DNA from: Okapia johnstoni
Lineage: Eukaryota > Chordata > Mammalia > Artiodactyla > Giraffidae
Direction: 5' to 3'
DNA length: 64,000 nucleotides
Assembly: GCA_024291935.2 (NCBI GenBank)
Contig: CM044310.1
Span: 86,355,213-86,419,212 of the forward strand
In this document: positions 10,226 to 19,400 of the stretch, one piece after another
How positions within the stretch are numbered: position 1 is the stretch's first letter
How the letters are laid out: each line of letters opens with the position of its first letter
Notes under the pieces: generated by a model
The model's input: the letters and a program-made list of their open reading frames with translations, nothing else
The model's database searches: none
Told to the model about the DNA's origin: nothing
Program-made: the position numbers and the translations under genes

Positions 10226-11164
10226 AGATTTTAGAAAAGAAATATGAATGCACATATACAAATTGTACAAAAGAAATATGGAGCAGATACAAATATTTTA
10301 GAGAAGAAACATGGTGTACGTAGAAAAGCACAGTAGGATCTGGGGCTTTATTCTCTAACCAAATACATGAATATTTATGTAGTGAAATATGTGAATATTT
10401 AGATCAAATAAGAACTAGAAATAGCTTCATGTCAGATCAGGTCAGATTCTGCTACCATATAAGATTTTTTAAAGAGCAAAGCAAACAAATGATAACAAAA
10501 TAAAACTCTTTGAGTTTCTAGAGCTTTGAGGATTTGAGAAATGCAAAAAAGAGATTGTGGCTTTTATCACTAGGAGTGATGGAGACTGCATAAGTGTGTT
10601 AGGCCAGGAGCAGGGGGTCAGAGGAAGGTCTCGTACACCTAGGTTGGTTGGGAAAGACAGTGTAGGAGGCAGATTTGGAGTGGAGACCCTCCAGGATTGG
10701 CAGGGTCTCAAAGGCAGGACTCAGGCAGCAACACTGGTACCTATTAATAAATATGGGCAGGAATCAAAGCCCAGGGTAGATGGCTCAGAACTTGTCAAGA
10801 GGTGAACTGAAGCTGGACTGTGAATAGCCCTGGATGCCAGGACAAGAATATGGGCTTTCTGTTATAAGAAGGAGATGACTTCACTGGAGTTGAATCTGGC
10901 ATCTCAGCCCATTTCTGCCTCTGGTACAAAGCCTGGCAAGTCTTTTAGAGATGGATGATCTTAAGTTATGCCCCTTGATGGGGACCATGCTCTAGAATGC
11001 CCTGTCCTTCACCTTCGAAGTTTGATCACTAATACTACCCACTTTGGGACACACTTTGCCTGTCACCATGGTGACAGACACTGTCAGCTGCCCACCCACA
11101 TCACCTTGGCACTCATTTGTAAATATAGAAGGATGCTCAGTGAGAGAACATCGAGGAAGTAAAA
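10226..11164. other. Unique DNA
   Basis: A-rich at 10226-10520 and G-rich at 10600-10800. No domain in its short frames. A perfect 16-bp palindrome lies at 11061-11076. The part 10540-10870 could be an old repeat, but I cannot name one. Confidence 0.45.
11061..11076. promoter_or_regulatory. Perfect 16-bp palindrome, X-box-like
   Basis: 'tgtcaccatggtgaca' is its own reverse complement. The core GTCACC-AT-GGTGAC resembles the palindromic X-box bound by RFX transcription factors, with one departure from the usual RGYAAC half. Binding is only a possibility. Confidence 0.3.
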
Positions 11165-11373
11165 AGAAAGTGAAAGTTAGTCACACAGTCCAACTCTTTG
11201 CAATCCCATGGACTGTAGCCTCCCTGGCTCCTCTGTCCATGGAATTCTCCAGCCAAGAGTACTAGAGTGGGTTGCCATTTCCTTCTCCAGGGGATCTTCC
11301 TGACCCAGGGACTGAACCTGGGTCTCCTGCATTGCAGGTGAATTCTTTACCAGCTGAGCCAGTAGGGAAGTCC
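11165..11373 (-). mobile_element. Bov-tA SINE
   Basis: Antisense copy from 'agaaagtgaaagttagtcac' to 'cagtagggaagtcc'. Near full length with a few head mutations. Confidence 0.93.
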
Positions 11374-11499
11374 ATGGCACTTAGACAGTAGACATCAAAT
11401 AAGGTTGATTGTGGATTTACTTGGAAAATTAGATAAGTTGTGATTACTTGCATGTAGCTAAAGGTCACCAATGACTTCAAGGTCAAAGCCCAGTTTCTG

Positions 11500-11658
11500 G
11501 GTTTTATTCACTGGCTCTCCCACTGTCTTGGTGATCTTGAGCAAATCCATTAACCTGTCTAAGACTTAGTCTCTATGAAATGAAGATGAGAAACTTTGCC
11601 ACTTAGAGGAGCTGCTATGAGCATTATATAAGATCATGTGTGTGAAGCACCAAGTTTA
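11500..11658 (+). mobile_element. MIR SINE (mammal-wide)
   Basis: Diverged sense MIR core: 'ggtgatcttgagcaaatcca', 'cctgtctaagacttagtctc', then 'tgctatgagcattatataag'. Old repeat, no function apparent. Confidence 0.65.
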
Positions 11659-12219
11659 TGTCCTGGCTTTCTGTGTTAGTTACAGCTTTAGACATATTCT
11701 GTCCCCAAATATCCTATTCTTCACCTCTTTCCTCCCATAACCACTTTCTCGGAGTCATGGTTTTAAGGTTCTCTTAAAATTATTGAAGTGGATTCAAGAC
11801 CACATGCTTATGATCCAGGGCATTCCACTCCCTACACAGAAAATCTCTGTGGCAAAGAAGACTTTGTGGCAGCTTTTTCATCTTTCATCACCAGCCCTGA
11901 TATAGATACATGCATACACATACATACAAACATGGATGTATTATTTATAAGGCACCTTTCTCAGCTCCTTCTGCAATTGCAACATGGATGCCAAATCAAC
12001 ACTCTTGTGTTTAACCAACATAACATTTGTATCGCCTAGAGTAAAAGGATTCCTAAGCTTGGACCATAAGAATTAGGTCTTCTCATTCTTTTATCACCAT
12101 TGACTATTTCCCAAGACATCATAGCACACATGGTCCTAGTCTAGGTGCTTAGGATGAAAAGGAAAGGTGGTACCTGTGAAGCTTACCCACAAAGATCGTC
12201 AATATGGGGCAGACACCAT

Positions 12220-12220
<1 letters not shown>
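11659..12220. other. Unique DNA with a short L2-like scrap
   Basis: No gene. The part 12095-12185 ('gtcctagtctaggtgcttag' and what follows) resembles an antisense L2 end. The rest is unassigned. Confidence 0.4.
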
Positions 12221-12268
<48 letters not shown>

Positions 12269-12298
12269 ACGTGTGTGCATGTGCACACACAAAAGCAT
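12221..12298. repeat. (GT)n dinucleotide microsatellite
   Basis: A pure GT run from 12221 to about 12267 (some 23 units), followed by GTGTGCAC-type imperfect repeats to 12298. Alternating purine-pyrimidine, so Z-DNA-prone, and likely polymorphic in length. The Cys/Val-repeat frames across it are artefacts. Confidence 0.97.
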
Positions 12299-12547
12299 AC
12301 GGAGATGTATGCTTATGCAGGCCTAGATCTTACCTGTTGTGCTGTTCTAGTTCTCCTCCTACATGCAAATGTGGAGCCAGAAGACAGTTTAAATGAAGTA
12401 CCAAGAGTCATCATTTGGGTTTCCAGTCCTAAAATGAGTAGAGAGCTGGATGAACCTGAACAGCTCAGTCCCCTTTCCAGATCTCAGTTTCTCTACCAGT
12501 AGGACCAAGTAAGAGTGAATGTTTTTCAGGACTCCATAAAGATCTTG

Positions 12548-12758
12548 GGGCTTCCCAGGTGGCGCAGTAGTAAAGAATCCACCTGCCAATGCAGGAGACA
12601 CCAGTTCGATCCATGGGTCAGGAAGATTCCCCTGGAGTAGGAAATGGCAACCCACTCCAGTATTCTTGCCTAGAAAATGCCATGGACAGAGGAGCCTGGT
12701 GGGCTACAGTCCATGGGTTGCAAAGAGTCAGACATGACTGAGCGAATGAGCACACACG
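12548..12758 (+). mobile_element. Bov-tA SINE with perfect 11-bp target-site duplication
   Basis: Sense copy starting 'gggcttcccaggtggcgcag' and ending 'gactgagcgaatgagcacac'. It is flanked by the exact direct repeat 'taaagatcttg' at 12537-12547 and 12759-12769. Confidence 0.95.
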
Positions 12759-12769
12759 TAAAGATCTTG

Positions 12770-13894
12770 AGTTTAGAAAGTTAAATTCAAGAAAAATCTG
12801 AAGGCCGGAAGAAGGCACCATGTGATTCCATATATTTTTTTTACATTTGAAAACACGCAACTGAAAACTGATTTGTTAAAAAATTGTGCTATTACACTCA
12901 CTGTGCCTTCTTTATGAACTGGAGTAAAGAGGAGGGATTTATTTGAAAGTCAATAGACTATTTACAGCTCTACTGTAGGTGCTAGTTTAAATTCAACATT
13001 TTGAATGGGGTAGAAACAATCACATCGGAATTTGACCAAGGATACGTTCGCATGTCAGTTTAATGCTCCAGCTGTTTAATCAAAATATGAATAAAAGGTC
13101 TAAAGCCCAACAAGCAAAAATATCATAGTTGTGGGATTCAGCGATTGCTTCCCCATTGTCAACCAATTACTGTGTAATTTTTCCCTGTGACTGAATAACT
13201 AACTGTTAGCAAATAATGAAAAGGCAATTACAGCGACGCTTTGTTCCTATTACTCCCTTCATTTTATTCCGGCTATAATTATTGTCAGAGCTGGAGGTTT
13301 ACTGTACCATGGAAGCAGCACCAGGAAAGAAAATGGAATGGGCTGGTGCATGGAAAATTGCAAATGTCACAGCTACCTTCATCGCCACCGTCGGACTTCT
13401 GAGATTAAAAAATCAGAGGAAAAAGCTCTCCGTGTGGGTTTTACAAATTCTCTACCTCAAGCTGTTGAAGCAACGGGGGAAGTGGGGGTGGAGGTGAGGA
13501 TGGGAAGGGGGGGTGCGGTGGGCAGGGAATCAGGAACGATGTTTCTTCTTTTTTTCCTGTGTGTAATTCCCAAAGGATGGTGCCTTTTCACCACAGTCTG
13601 CCTGAACCCGACTCGTGGGCTCTTCTTTTAGCCTTTGCTTCTCATTAATGGTCTCCATGCTGTTTCATAATGGGGAGTGGCATATAAATGATGCATTTTA
13701 TGGGGTTTGATCTTTCTTCAGAGAGGAAATATGCTGTATATGGACAGATGTCTGAAAAAGAAAATGATGACTGTGTTCTCTTTGTGCAGTTGCTGGGACC
13801 AGTTTTTAGAAGCTGATTCTCTATGATCGATATATCTTCCAGTTTAACTTTGTTTTTATTAAAAATTTTATTTGTAAAATTAAGCTCATATTTT
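12770..13894. other. Unique DNA, strong candidate conserved non-coding block
   Basis: Free of recognisable repeats. The segment 13010-13480 has the look of a conserved enhancer: 'ccaattactgtgtaattttt' near 13160, 'aaggcaattacagcgacgct' near 13222 and 'ggctataattattgtcagag' near 13271. A G-rich run lies at 13480-13530. No coding frame with a domain. Conservation is inferred, not shown. Confidence 0.45.
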
Positions 13895-14243
13895 TATAGC
13901 TTCTTTATTTAATGAACATATTACCTACAATGTGCAAAATATGGGACTAGGCTCTGAGGAATCAGAGAAGACATGGTCCCTGAGACATGGAGCAGAAAAG
14001 GCTCCATCTTGAGGTTTGTTTGTTTTTTTTAATCTAAATAAATGTCTGTCTGCATGAAAAGCAACTTAGCAGAGTCGAAAGTGTGTAGAACTATATGTTT
14101 GAAGATCTAGATTCCAAGTCCAGCTTTACAATTACTAACTGGTTTATCTTGTTGTATCAGCTAGCTATTGCTATGTAACAAACTATCATCCAAACTCATT
14201 GGCTTAAGTCAACAACTGTATTTAATGAAAGCTCATGAATTTG
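13895..14243. repeat. Ancient repeat debris (L2, MIR, LTR-like)
   Basis: 13900-14010 resembles antisense L2 ('gggactaggctctgagg'). 14060-14150 resembles a MIR fragment ('gattccaagtccagctttac'). 14155-14232 is the LTR-like terminus 'gctatgtaacaaactatc' plus 'actcattggcttaagtcaac'. All are highly diverged. Confidence 0.4.
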
Positions 14244-14450
14244 TCTTCTAGTGTCTCACTGGTAAAGAATCCACCTGCTAAAGCAGGAGATGGGGGTTTG
14301 ATCCTGGTGTTGGTAAGATCTTATGGAGGAGTAAATGGCCACCTACTCCAGTTTTCTCGCCTGGGAAATCCCATGGACAGAGGAGCCTGGTGGGCTGCAG
14401 TTCACGGGGCTGCAAAGAGTCAGATGTGACTGAACGACTGAGCACGAGCA
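14244..14450 (+). mobile_element. Bov-tA SINE, diverged
   Basis: Sense copy. The head is altered ('cttctagtgtctcactggta'), while the body keeps 'cccatggacagaggagcctg' and the end keeps 'gactgaacgactgagcacg'. More mutated than most others here, so probably an older insertion. Confidence 0.9.
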
Positions 14451-15334
14451 CACATGAGTCTGCAGGTCAAAGGAGGCCCTGCTCCAGGCTGAGCTTGGCC
14501 AGGGCATCGTATCTGGGGAACTTCGCTCCAGATGCCTCCTACCTTCCTTTCTGGAACAGCTGGCCAGCCTGGACTGTCTTTATGGTAATGTCTGAAGAGC
14601 GAGAGATCAATCAGAAGCATGCAGGCACTTTCAAGCCTTTGATTCAGGCATGTCTGCTAACATCCTGTTAGCAGAATGAATACAGTTAGAGGTGACGAGT
14701 TGGGAGAATTCATGCAATCACCTGAGCTGGGGTAAAGCTCCATGCCTCAATTTCTTTGTCTGTAACATGCAAGCTCAGTTTACCAGGTTTAAAAGATCAC
14801 TGAAAGAACCAAAACAAATGAACAGCATTATTATGCTCTGAAAACTATCAAGAACTATGACTATGTGATTTACTATTGTTCTTATTACTTCATACTTATC
14901 TATATCTCATAAACCGTTTATGATTGTTTTGACCTAATTTGGTCAAAAGAGATTCTTTACAAACTTCAAATTTCTTTATGTTCAGTCATCAGATATTCTT
15001 TCATCCATCAGAGATATAAAAATGGAAAATGGAAATTACTTACACAGTCTATTCATTTTTGTTTCACTTGTAAAACAGGTCACTTCTCCAACACCCTGAT
15101 CCTACTTGAGGTCAGACAGAATCTCAGAGCTACTGCTCTTGGTTCCTGTGGCAGCCAGCCAAGAGATTCCCCTGGGATTAAAGTAGAAAGAAAAAACATT
15201 TATAGGCTTGATAGCCTCAGGTTGGGTTATTTTTATAGCTAAAGGAAAGCAGGTTATGAGGGGTTAGTTGGTCATAAATAAATAAGCAAGGATATACATT
15301 CACAAGGACAGAAGGGTGCAATAATAATAATAAA
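14451..15334. other. Unique DNA
   Basis: No gene and no clear repeat. A short (ATA)n stretch, 'caataataataataaaa', is at about 15320. Frames are short and without domains. Confidence 0.5.
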
Positions 15335-15505
15335 AACCCTCAGAAAGTCAGACAGATCTAGGTTTGAATCCTTGGTCTAGTACTTAATAGCTGGCTTATT
15401 TAGCTTCCTGGAGCTTCTCTTTCCTTTTTTGTAAATCGGGGATATAAGCTCTAACTCACTGTATTCTTGTGAGGACTAAATGAGCTATAAAAGATGTTGA
15501 GTCTC
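15335..15505 (+). mobile_element. MIR SINE
   Basis: Sense MIR pattern: 'gatctaggtttgaatccttg', 'tacttaatagctggcttatt', 'ttttgtaaatcggggatata', 'gtgaggactaaatgagctat'. Diverged. Confidence 0.7.
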
Positions 15506-15516
15506 CCCAAATAGAT

Positions 15517-15747
15517 ACAGCTAACCCTTGAAAAATATGTGTTTGAACTGTGTAGGTTCACTTACATACAGATTTTTTTTTCATTAAATACATACTACAG
15601 TACCATATGATCCATGGTTGGCTGAATCCATGGAGGCAGAACCATGATATATATATTGGAGGGCCAATTGTAATGTTATATGTGAATTTTTGACTATGGG
15701 GAGGGTTGGTACCCCTAATCTCTGTGTTGTTCAACATTCAACTGTAA
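15517..15747 (+). mobile_element. MER8-like nonautonomous Tigger DNA transposon
   Basis: Starts 'cagctaacccttgaaaaata' and ends 'gttcaacattcaactgta', which are approximate terminal inverted repeats. The middle has 'gatccatggttggctgaatc' and 'ggagggccaattgtaa'. The length of about 230 bp fits a full element of this eutherian family. The family name comes from memory of its consensus pattern. Confidence 0.65.
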
Positions 15748-15759
15748 TTTCAATCAATA

Positions 15760-16677
15760 TCCTTGCAGGATTTTATATTTCATTTGTATCTAAGAGAGGC
15801 GCCATCACCAATGGATAGAGAAAGTACAGATTATTTGGTAAAAAGAGAAGCTGACTCATAGAATAGGGAATAATTGAATCATAACCTCACAGCATTTAAA
15901 GAACATAAGCAAGAGATGAACTGGATGAATTAAAAACTGAGATATGAGGAGTAAAACTTAAGAAATATAGTAAGTAAATAAGATAAATGTATTTGTGACC
16001 TTGGAGTAGATAACGATTATGCAGTCAAAATCCAAAACATCAAATGACATAGTGAAGGGAAAAAGACAGGAAACTAAAAAGATATGAACAGGCATCTCCC
16101 AAAAGGGGAAATAAGAACTGCTAACATATATACAAAGCTCTTGTTCACTGGTAGAGAAAGGCAAATTGGAACAAGTTTGCGATGGCATTTTTACCTATCA
16201 AATTGGAAAAAAATTAGACAATCGGACATATATACACTATCATGTGTAAAACAGATAGCTAGTTGCTATATAACACAGGGAACCCAGCCTGGTGTTCTGT
16301 GACAACCTAGAGGAGTGGGATGGGAGAGGAGAGGGAGGCTCCAGAGGGAGGAGATATATGTATGATTATGACTGATTTGAGTTGTTGTGTGGCAGAAACC
16401 AACACAACATGGTAAAGCAGTTATCCTCCAATTAAAAAAAAAAATTAGACAATCAGGTAATAATATTAAGTGATGGTGAGAGTGTTAGGAAATAGGAACT
16501 CACCCTCACGTCCTGCTTGGGGGGGGTTTCCTGCTACAGGTATTTTGCAGAGGAATCTGGCTGTAATTAGTGGGAGTAAAAATGCACAGCTCCTAAGATC
16601 CTAGGACACCCTCTTCTGGGTGAGTACCCCAGAGACATCCTCCCAAAGGTTCACAGGAAGACATGGATAAGGGCTGC
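15760..16677 (+). mobile_element. Ancient L1 (L1M-type) ORF2 end, split by a younger L1
   Basis: Diverged L1 pattern in sense: 'tatttgtgaccttggagtag', 'gaacaggcatctcccaaaag', 'gagaaaggcaaattggaaca', and after the insertion 'ggtgagagtgttaggaaata', 'cttctgggtgagtacccca'. Frames are broken throughout. A 5'-truncated younger L1 lies inside at 16224-16440. Confidence 0.65.
16224..16440 (+). mobile_element. Young ruminant L1, 5'-truncated, nested in older L1
   Basis: The 3' UTR end of a recent L1: 'gctatataacacagggaacc', 'ttgtgtggcagaaaccaaca', 'cagttatcctccaatt', then poly(A). The host sequence 'aaaaattagacaatc' is duplicated on both sides (ending at 16223 and at 16454), the mark of target-primed insertion. 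The A-run merges with the duplication, so the end is placed within a few bases. Confidence 0.85.
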
Positions 16678-17303
16678 TTTTTGTTAAAATTGGAGTATAA
16701 TCACTTTACAATATTGTGTTAGTTTCTGCTGTAAATGAAGTGAATCAGCTATATGTACACATATATCCTCTTTCTCTTGAGCCTCCCTCCCACCCCACCC
16801 CTCATTCTACCCCTCTCTGTCATCACAGAGCACTGAGCTGAGCGCCCTATGTTATACAAATGCTTCCCACTAGCTATCTGTTGCACACATGGTGGTTTAT
16901 ATATGTCTGTGTTACTCTCCCAATCCATCACAATCTTCCCTTCCCACCCAGTGTCCACATGTCCATTCTCTACATCTGCCTCTCTATTCCTGCCCTGCAA
17001 ATAGGTTCATCTGTACTAGTTTTCTGGATTCCACATGTCTGCATTAATATACAATATTTGTTTTTCTCTTTCTGACTTACTTCACTCTGTATGACAGACT
17101 CTAGGACCATCCACGTCACCACAAATGACTCAATTTCATTATTTTTTTACACCTGAGTAATATTCCATTGTATATATTTACCACATCTTCTTTATCCATT
17201 CATCTGTTGATGGACATTTAGGTTGCCTCCATGTCCCGGCTACTGTTAATGAACATTGGGTACATGTGTCTTTTTGAATTATGGTTTTCTCAGGGTATAT
17301 GCC
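16678..17303 (-). mobile_element. L1 LINE 3' end, antisense
   Basis: Reversed L1 3' UTR: 'actttacaatattgtgttag', 'cagagcactgagctgagcgc', 'atttgtttttctctttctga', 'tattccattgtatatattta', 'attatggttttctcagggta'. The open frames here are antisense artefacts. Confidence 0.88.
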
Positions 17304-17369
17304 AGGCACTGATTGAACTGGCAGAACTGGAAATGCAGAGGGGTCCATCAGAGGCAGAATGGAGGAGCA

Positions 17370-17625
17370 AAATGGTCCACAGTCCTTTATCTGCAATTCT
17401 TAAGTACAAAAACCTCTGAAAATATGAATTTTTTTCATAACTTTGGCACAAACTTCTTTGGAAGCAGAAATTGACCTGAATGGATGGGAGGATAGGTCTC
17501 TTCATATTCCACTTGGTGTGACTATTCATACATTTAGATACAGAAATTAAATAAATGTGTTTGATTAAAGAGTGGTACCTAGGGCTTGCAAAATGAGATT
17601 TGGAGTCCAACACCACCTAATGTTA
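17370..17625 (+). mobile_element. Tigger/mariner-type DNA transposon remnant
   Basis: Pattern 'ctttatctgcaattcttaag', 'tttttttcataactttggca', 'ggtgtgactattcatacatt' and 'taaataaatgtgtttgatta' is that of an old nonautonomous mammalian DNA transposon. The exact family is not certain. Confidence 0.5.
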
Positions 17626-18019
17626 GCACACAGAACTATACAGAATGAGTTCCAGAAGATGCATATACCAATGCGCAGAGGCATGGATTAAAGAGCCTCA
17701 GTGAAACTCAACAGCAAGAATGCATGTATGGGAAGTCAGAGCGAGGATGCAAAAGGGAAAAATTTAAAAAAAGCTGGGATACAGAAAATAGAATAGGATA
17801 TAAAAAATAAAATAAAGGAACACCTGGCATAAACTGAAGGAAAAAAATAATAAAATAAGGCCAATAGATCATTGTGGACCGGCAGCTCAACTGGGAAGGG
17901 GTATTTCTCTATCAGTTTCTAACTATATCATGCATTTCTTTTTTGGCAAAAGTCCCATTCCTCAACATGATAATTTACGAATTTTGTTTAACCCTCTCTC
18001 TCATAGGTTGGACACTTAG
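17626..18019. other. Unique A-rich DNA
   Basis: A-rich between 17750 and 17860 with scattered AATAAA-like words. No gene or named repeat. Confidence 0.4.
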
Positions 18020-18157
18020 AATTTGGGGCTTTAGAGGGAGTTTCAAGGGGAGGGGATATATATATATCTATGGCTGCTTCATGTTGAGGTTTGACAGAAA
18101 ACAACAAAATTCTGTAAAGCAGTTATCTTTCAATAAAAAAAAAATAAATTAAAAAAA
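18020..18157 (+). mobile_element. L1 LINE 3' tip
   Basis: Short sense piece: 'tttagagggagtttcaaggg', 'ggctgcttcatgttgaggtt', 'gtaaagcagttatctttcaa', then an A-rich tail to 18157. Severely 5'-truncated. Confidence 0.75.
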
Positions 18158-18264
18158 AGTTATACATTAACTGAAAGTCTGCTGCAGCCAAATAGGACCA
18201 CTTGGGGGGACTCCTGATACCAGGGCTGTGTTTTCTCACCATGGGCAGCATGTGTGAACTATTA

Positions 18265-18370
18265 TTCAGCCAAAAGAGCACTGGGTTTAGAGTAGCCTTG
18301 GCTTTATGTGTGACTGTGGGTAAGTCACTTTGCCCTTTCAAGCTTCAGAACTCTGTATCTGTTCCTTATC
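18265..18370 (+). mobile_element. MIR SINE fragment
   Basis: Pattern 'gagcactgggtttagagtag', 'gtgtgactgtgggtaagtca', 'caagcttcagaactctgtat' is a sense MIR core. Diverged. Confidence 0.6.
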
Positions 18371-18539
18371 TTTCCTCTCCCCGGGGTAACCCCTGTAATG
18401 GAGTCATTCTGGATTTCTTGCAGGTGACCAAAAACACGTCCCCTGACATTTCCATGATTTTCTATGTATTTTTCCAACTGAAGTGCTCACGACCCCTCAT
18501 TTGCTCAGAGAAATCCTGAGTTACCTTTTGAATTAGTGC

Positions 18540-19215
18540 CAATCTGAAGAAGAACTAAAGAGCCTCTTGATGCAAATGAAAAAGGAGCATGAAAAAGTTG
18601 GCTTAAAACTCAACATTCAGAAAACTAAGATCATGGCATCTGGTCCCATCACTTCATGGCAAATAGATGGGGAAACAATGGAAACAGTGACAGACTTTAA
18701 TTTTTTGGGCTCCAAAATCACTGCAGATGTTGACTTTAGCCATGAAATTAAAAGAGGCTTGCTCCTTGGAAGAAAAGTTATGACCAACCTAGACAGGATA
18801 TTAAAAAGCAGAGACATTACTTTGCCAACAAAGGTCCATCTAATCAAAGCTATGGTTTTTCCCACAGTCATGTACAGATGTGAGAGTTGGACCATAAAGA
18901 AGGCTGAACATTGAAGAATTGATGCTTTTGCACTGTGGTGTTGGAGAAGACTCTTGAGAGTCCCTTGGACTGCAAGGAGATCCAAGCACTCAATCCCAAA
19001 GGACTGAATAGTCATTGGAAGGACTGATGCTGAAGCTGAAACTCCAATACTTTGGCCACCTGATGTGAAGAGCCAACTCACTGGAAAACACCCTAATGCT
19101 TATAAAGATTGGACATGAATTTGAGCAAACTCCAAGAGACAGTGAAGTACAGAGAATCCTGGCAGGCTGCAGTCCACGGGATCACAGAGTTGGACACGAC
19201 TTAGCAGCTGAACAA
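18540..19215 (+). mobile_element. BovB (RTE-clade LINE) 3' part, longest copy in the window
   Basis: About 675 bp of the BovB 3' end in sense, from 'aagaactaaagagcctcttg' to the end 'agcagctgaacaacaacaaa'. It covers the C-terminal part of the reverse-transcriptase ORF and the short 3' UTR with an (ACA)n tail. 5'-truncated and inactive. Confidence 0.95.
18567..18914 (+). pseudogene. BovB reverse-transcriptase C-terminal fragment, broken
   Basis: An open frame of 115 codons matches the BovB/RTE ORF after the catalytic palm: it contains 'VGLKLNIQKTKIMASGP', 'DFNFLGSKITADVDF', 'LLLGRKVMTNLDRILKSRD' and 'MYRCESWTIKKAEH'. It stops at a TGA where the family usually has an Arg codon (CGA), consistent with CpG decay. 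The same frame resumes downstream with 'RIDAFALWCWRRLLRVPW'. The catalytic YADD region lies upstream and is absent, so no enzyme can be made. The first Met is internal to the ORF, not a true start. Confidence 0.9.
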
Positions 19216-19400
19216 CAACAAAATGAATGTTTTGTTAATAACATAAGACATCTGGAGGGCAGGAACCATACCTTACTCATCTTCATAACTCTGAGGTCTA
19301 GAACAGTATCTAACATGTGGTAGGTTCTCACTTTGGTGAACAAGGCAGACACATTCTTGCCTTCAGACAGCCTGAATCTAATGGGAGAAAATAGATTCTG
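19216..19400. mobile_element. Two opposed L2 scraps
   Basis: 19250-19325 reads as a sense L2 end ('ggagggcaggaaccatacct', 'taacatgtggtaggttctca'). It is followed at once by an antisense L2 pattern ('gaacaaggcagacacattct', 'gacagcctgaatctaatggg'). Both are diverged. Confidence 0.45.

Noticed and set aside
12145..12502. Cys/Val repeat proteins over the GT run
   Set aside because: Plain translations of a microsatellite.
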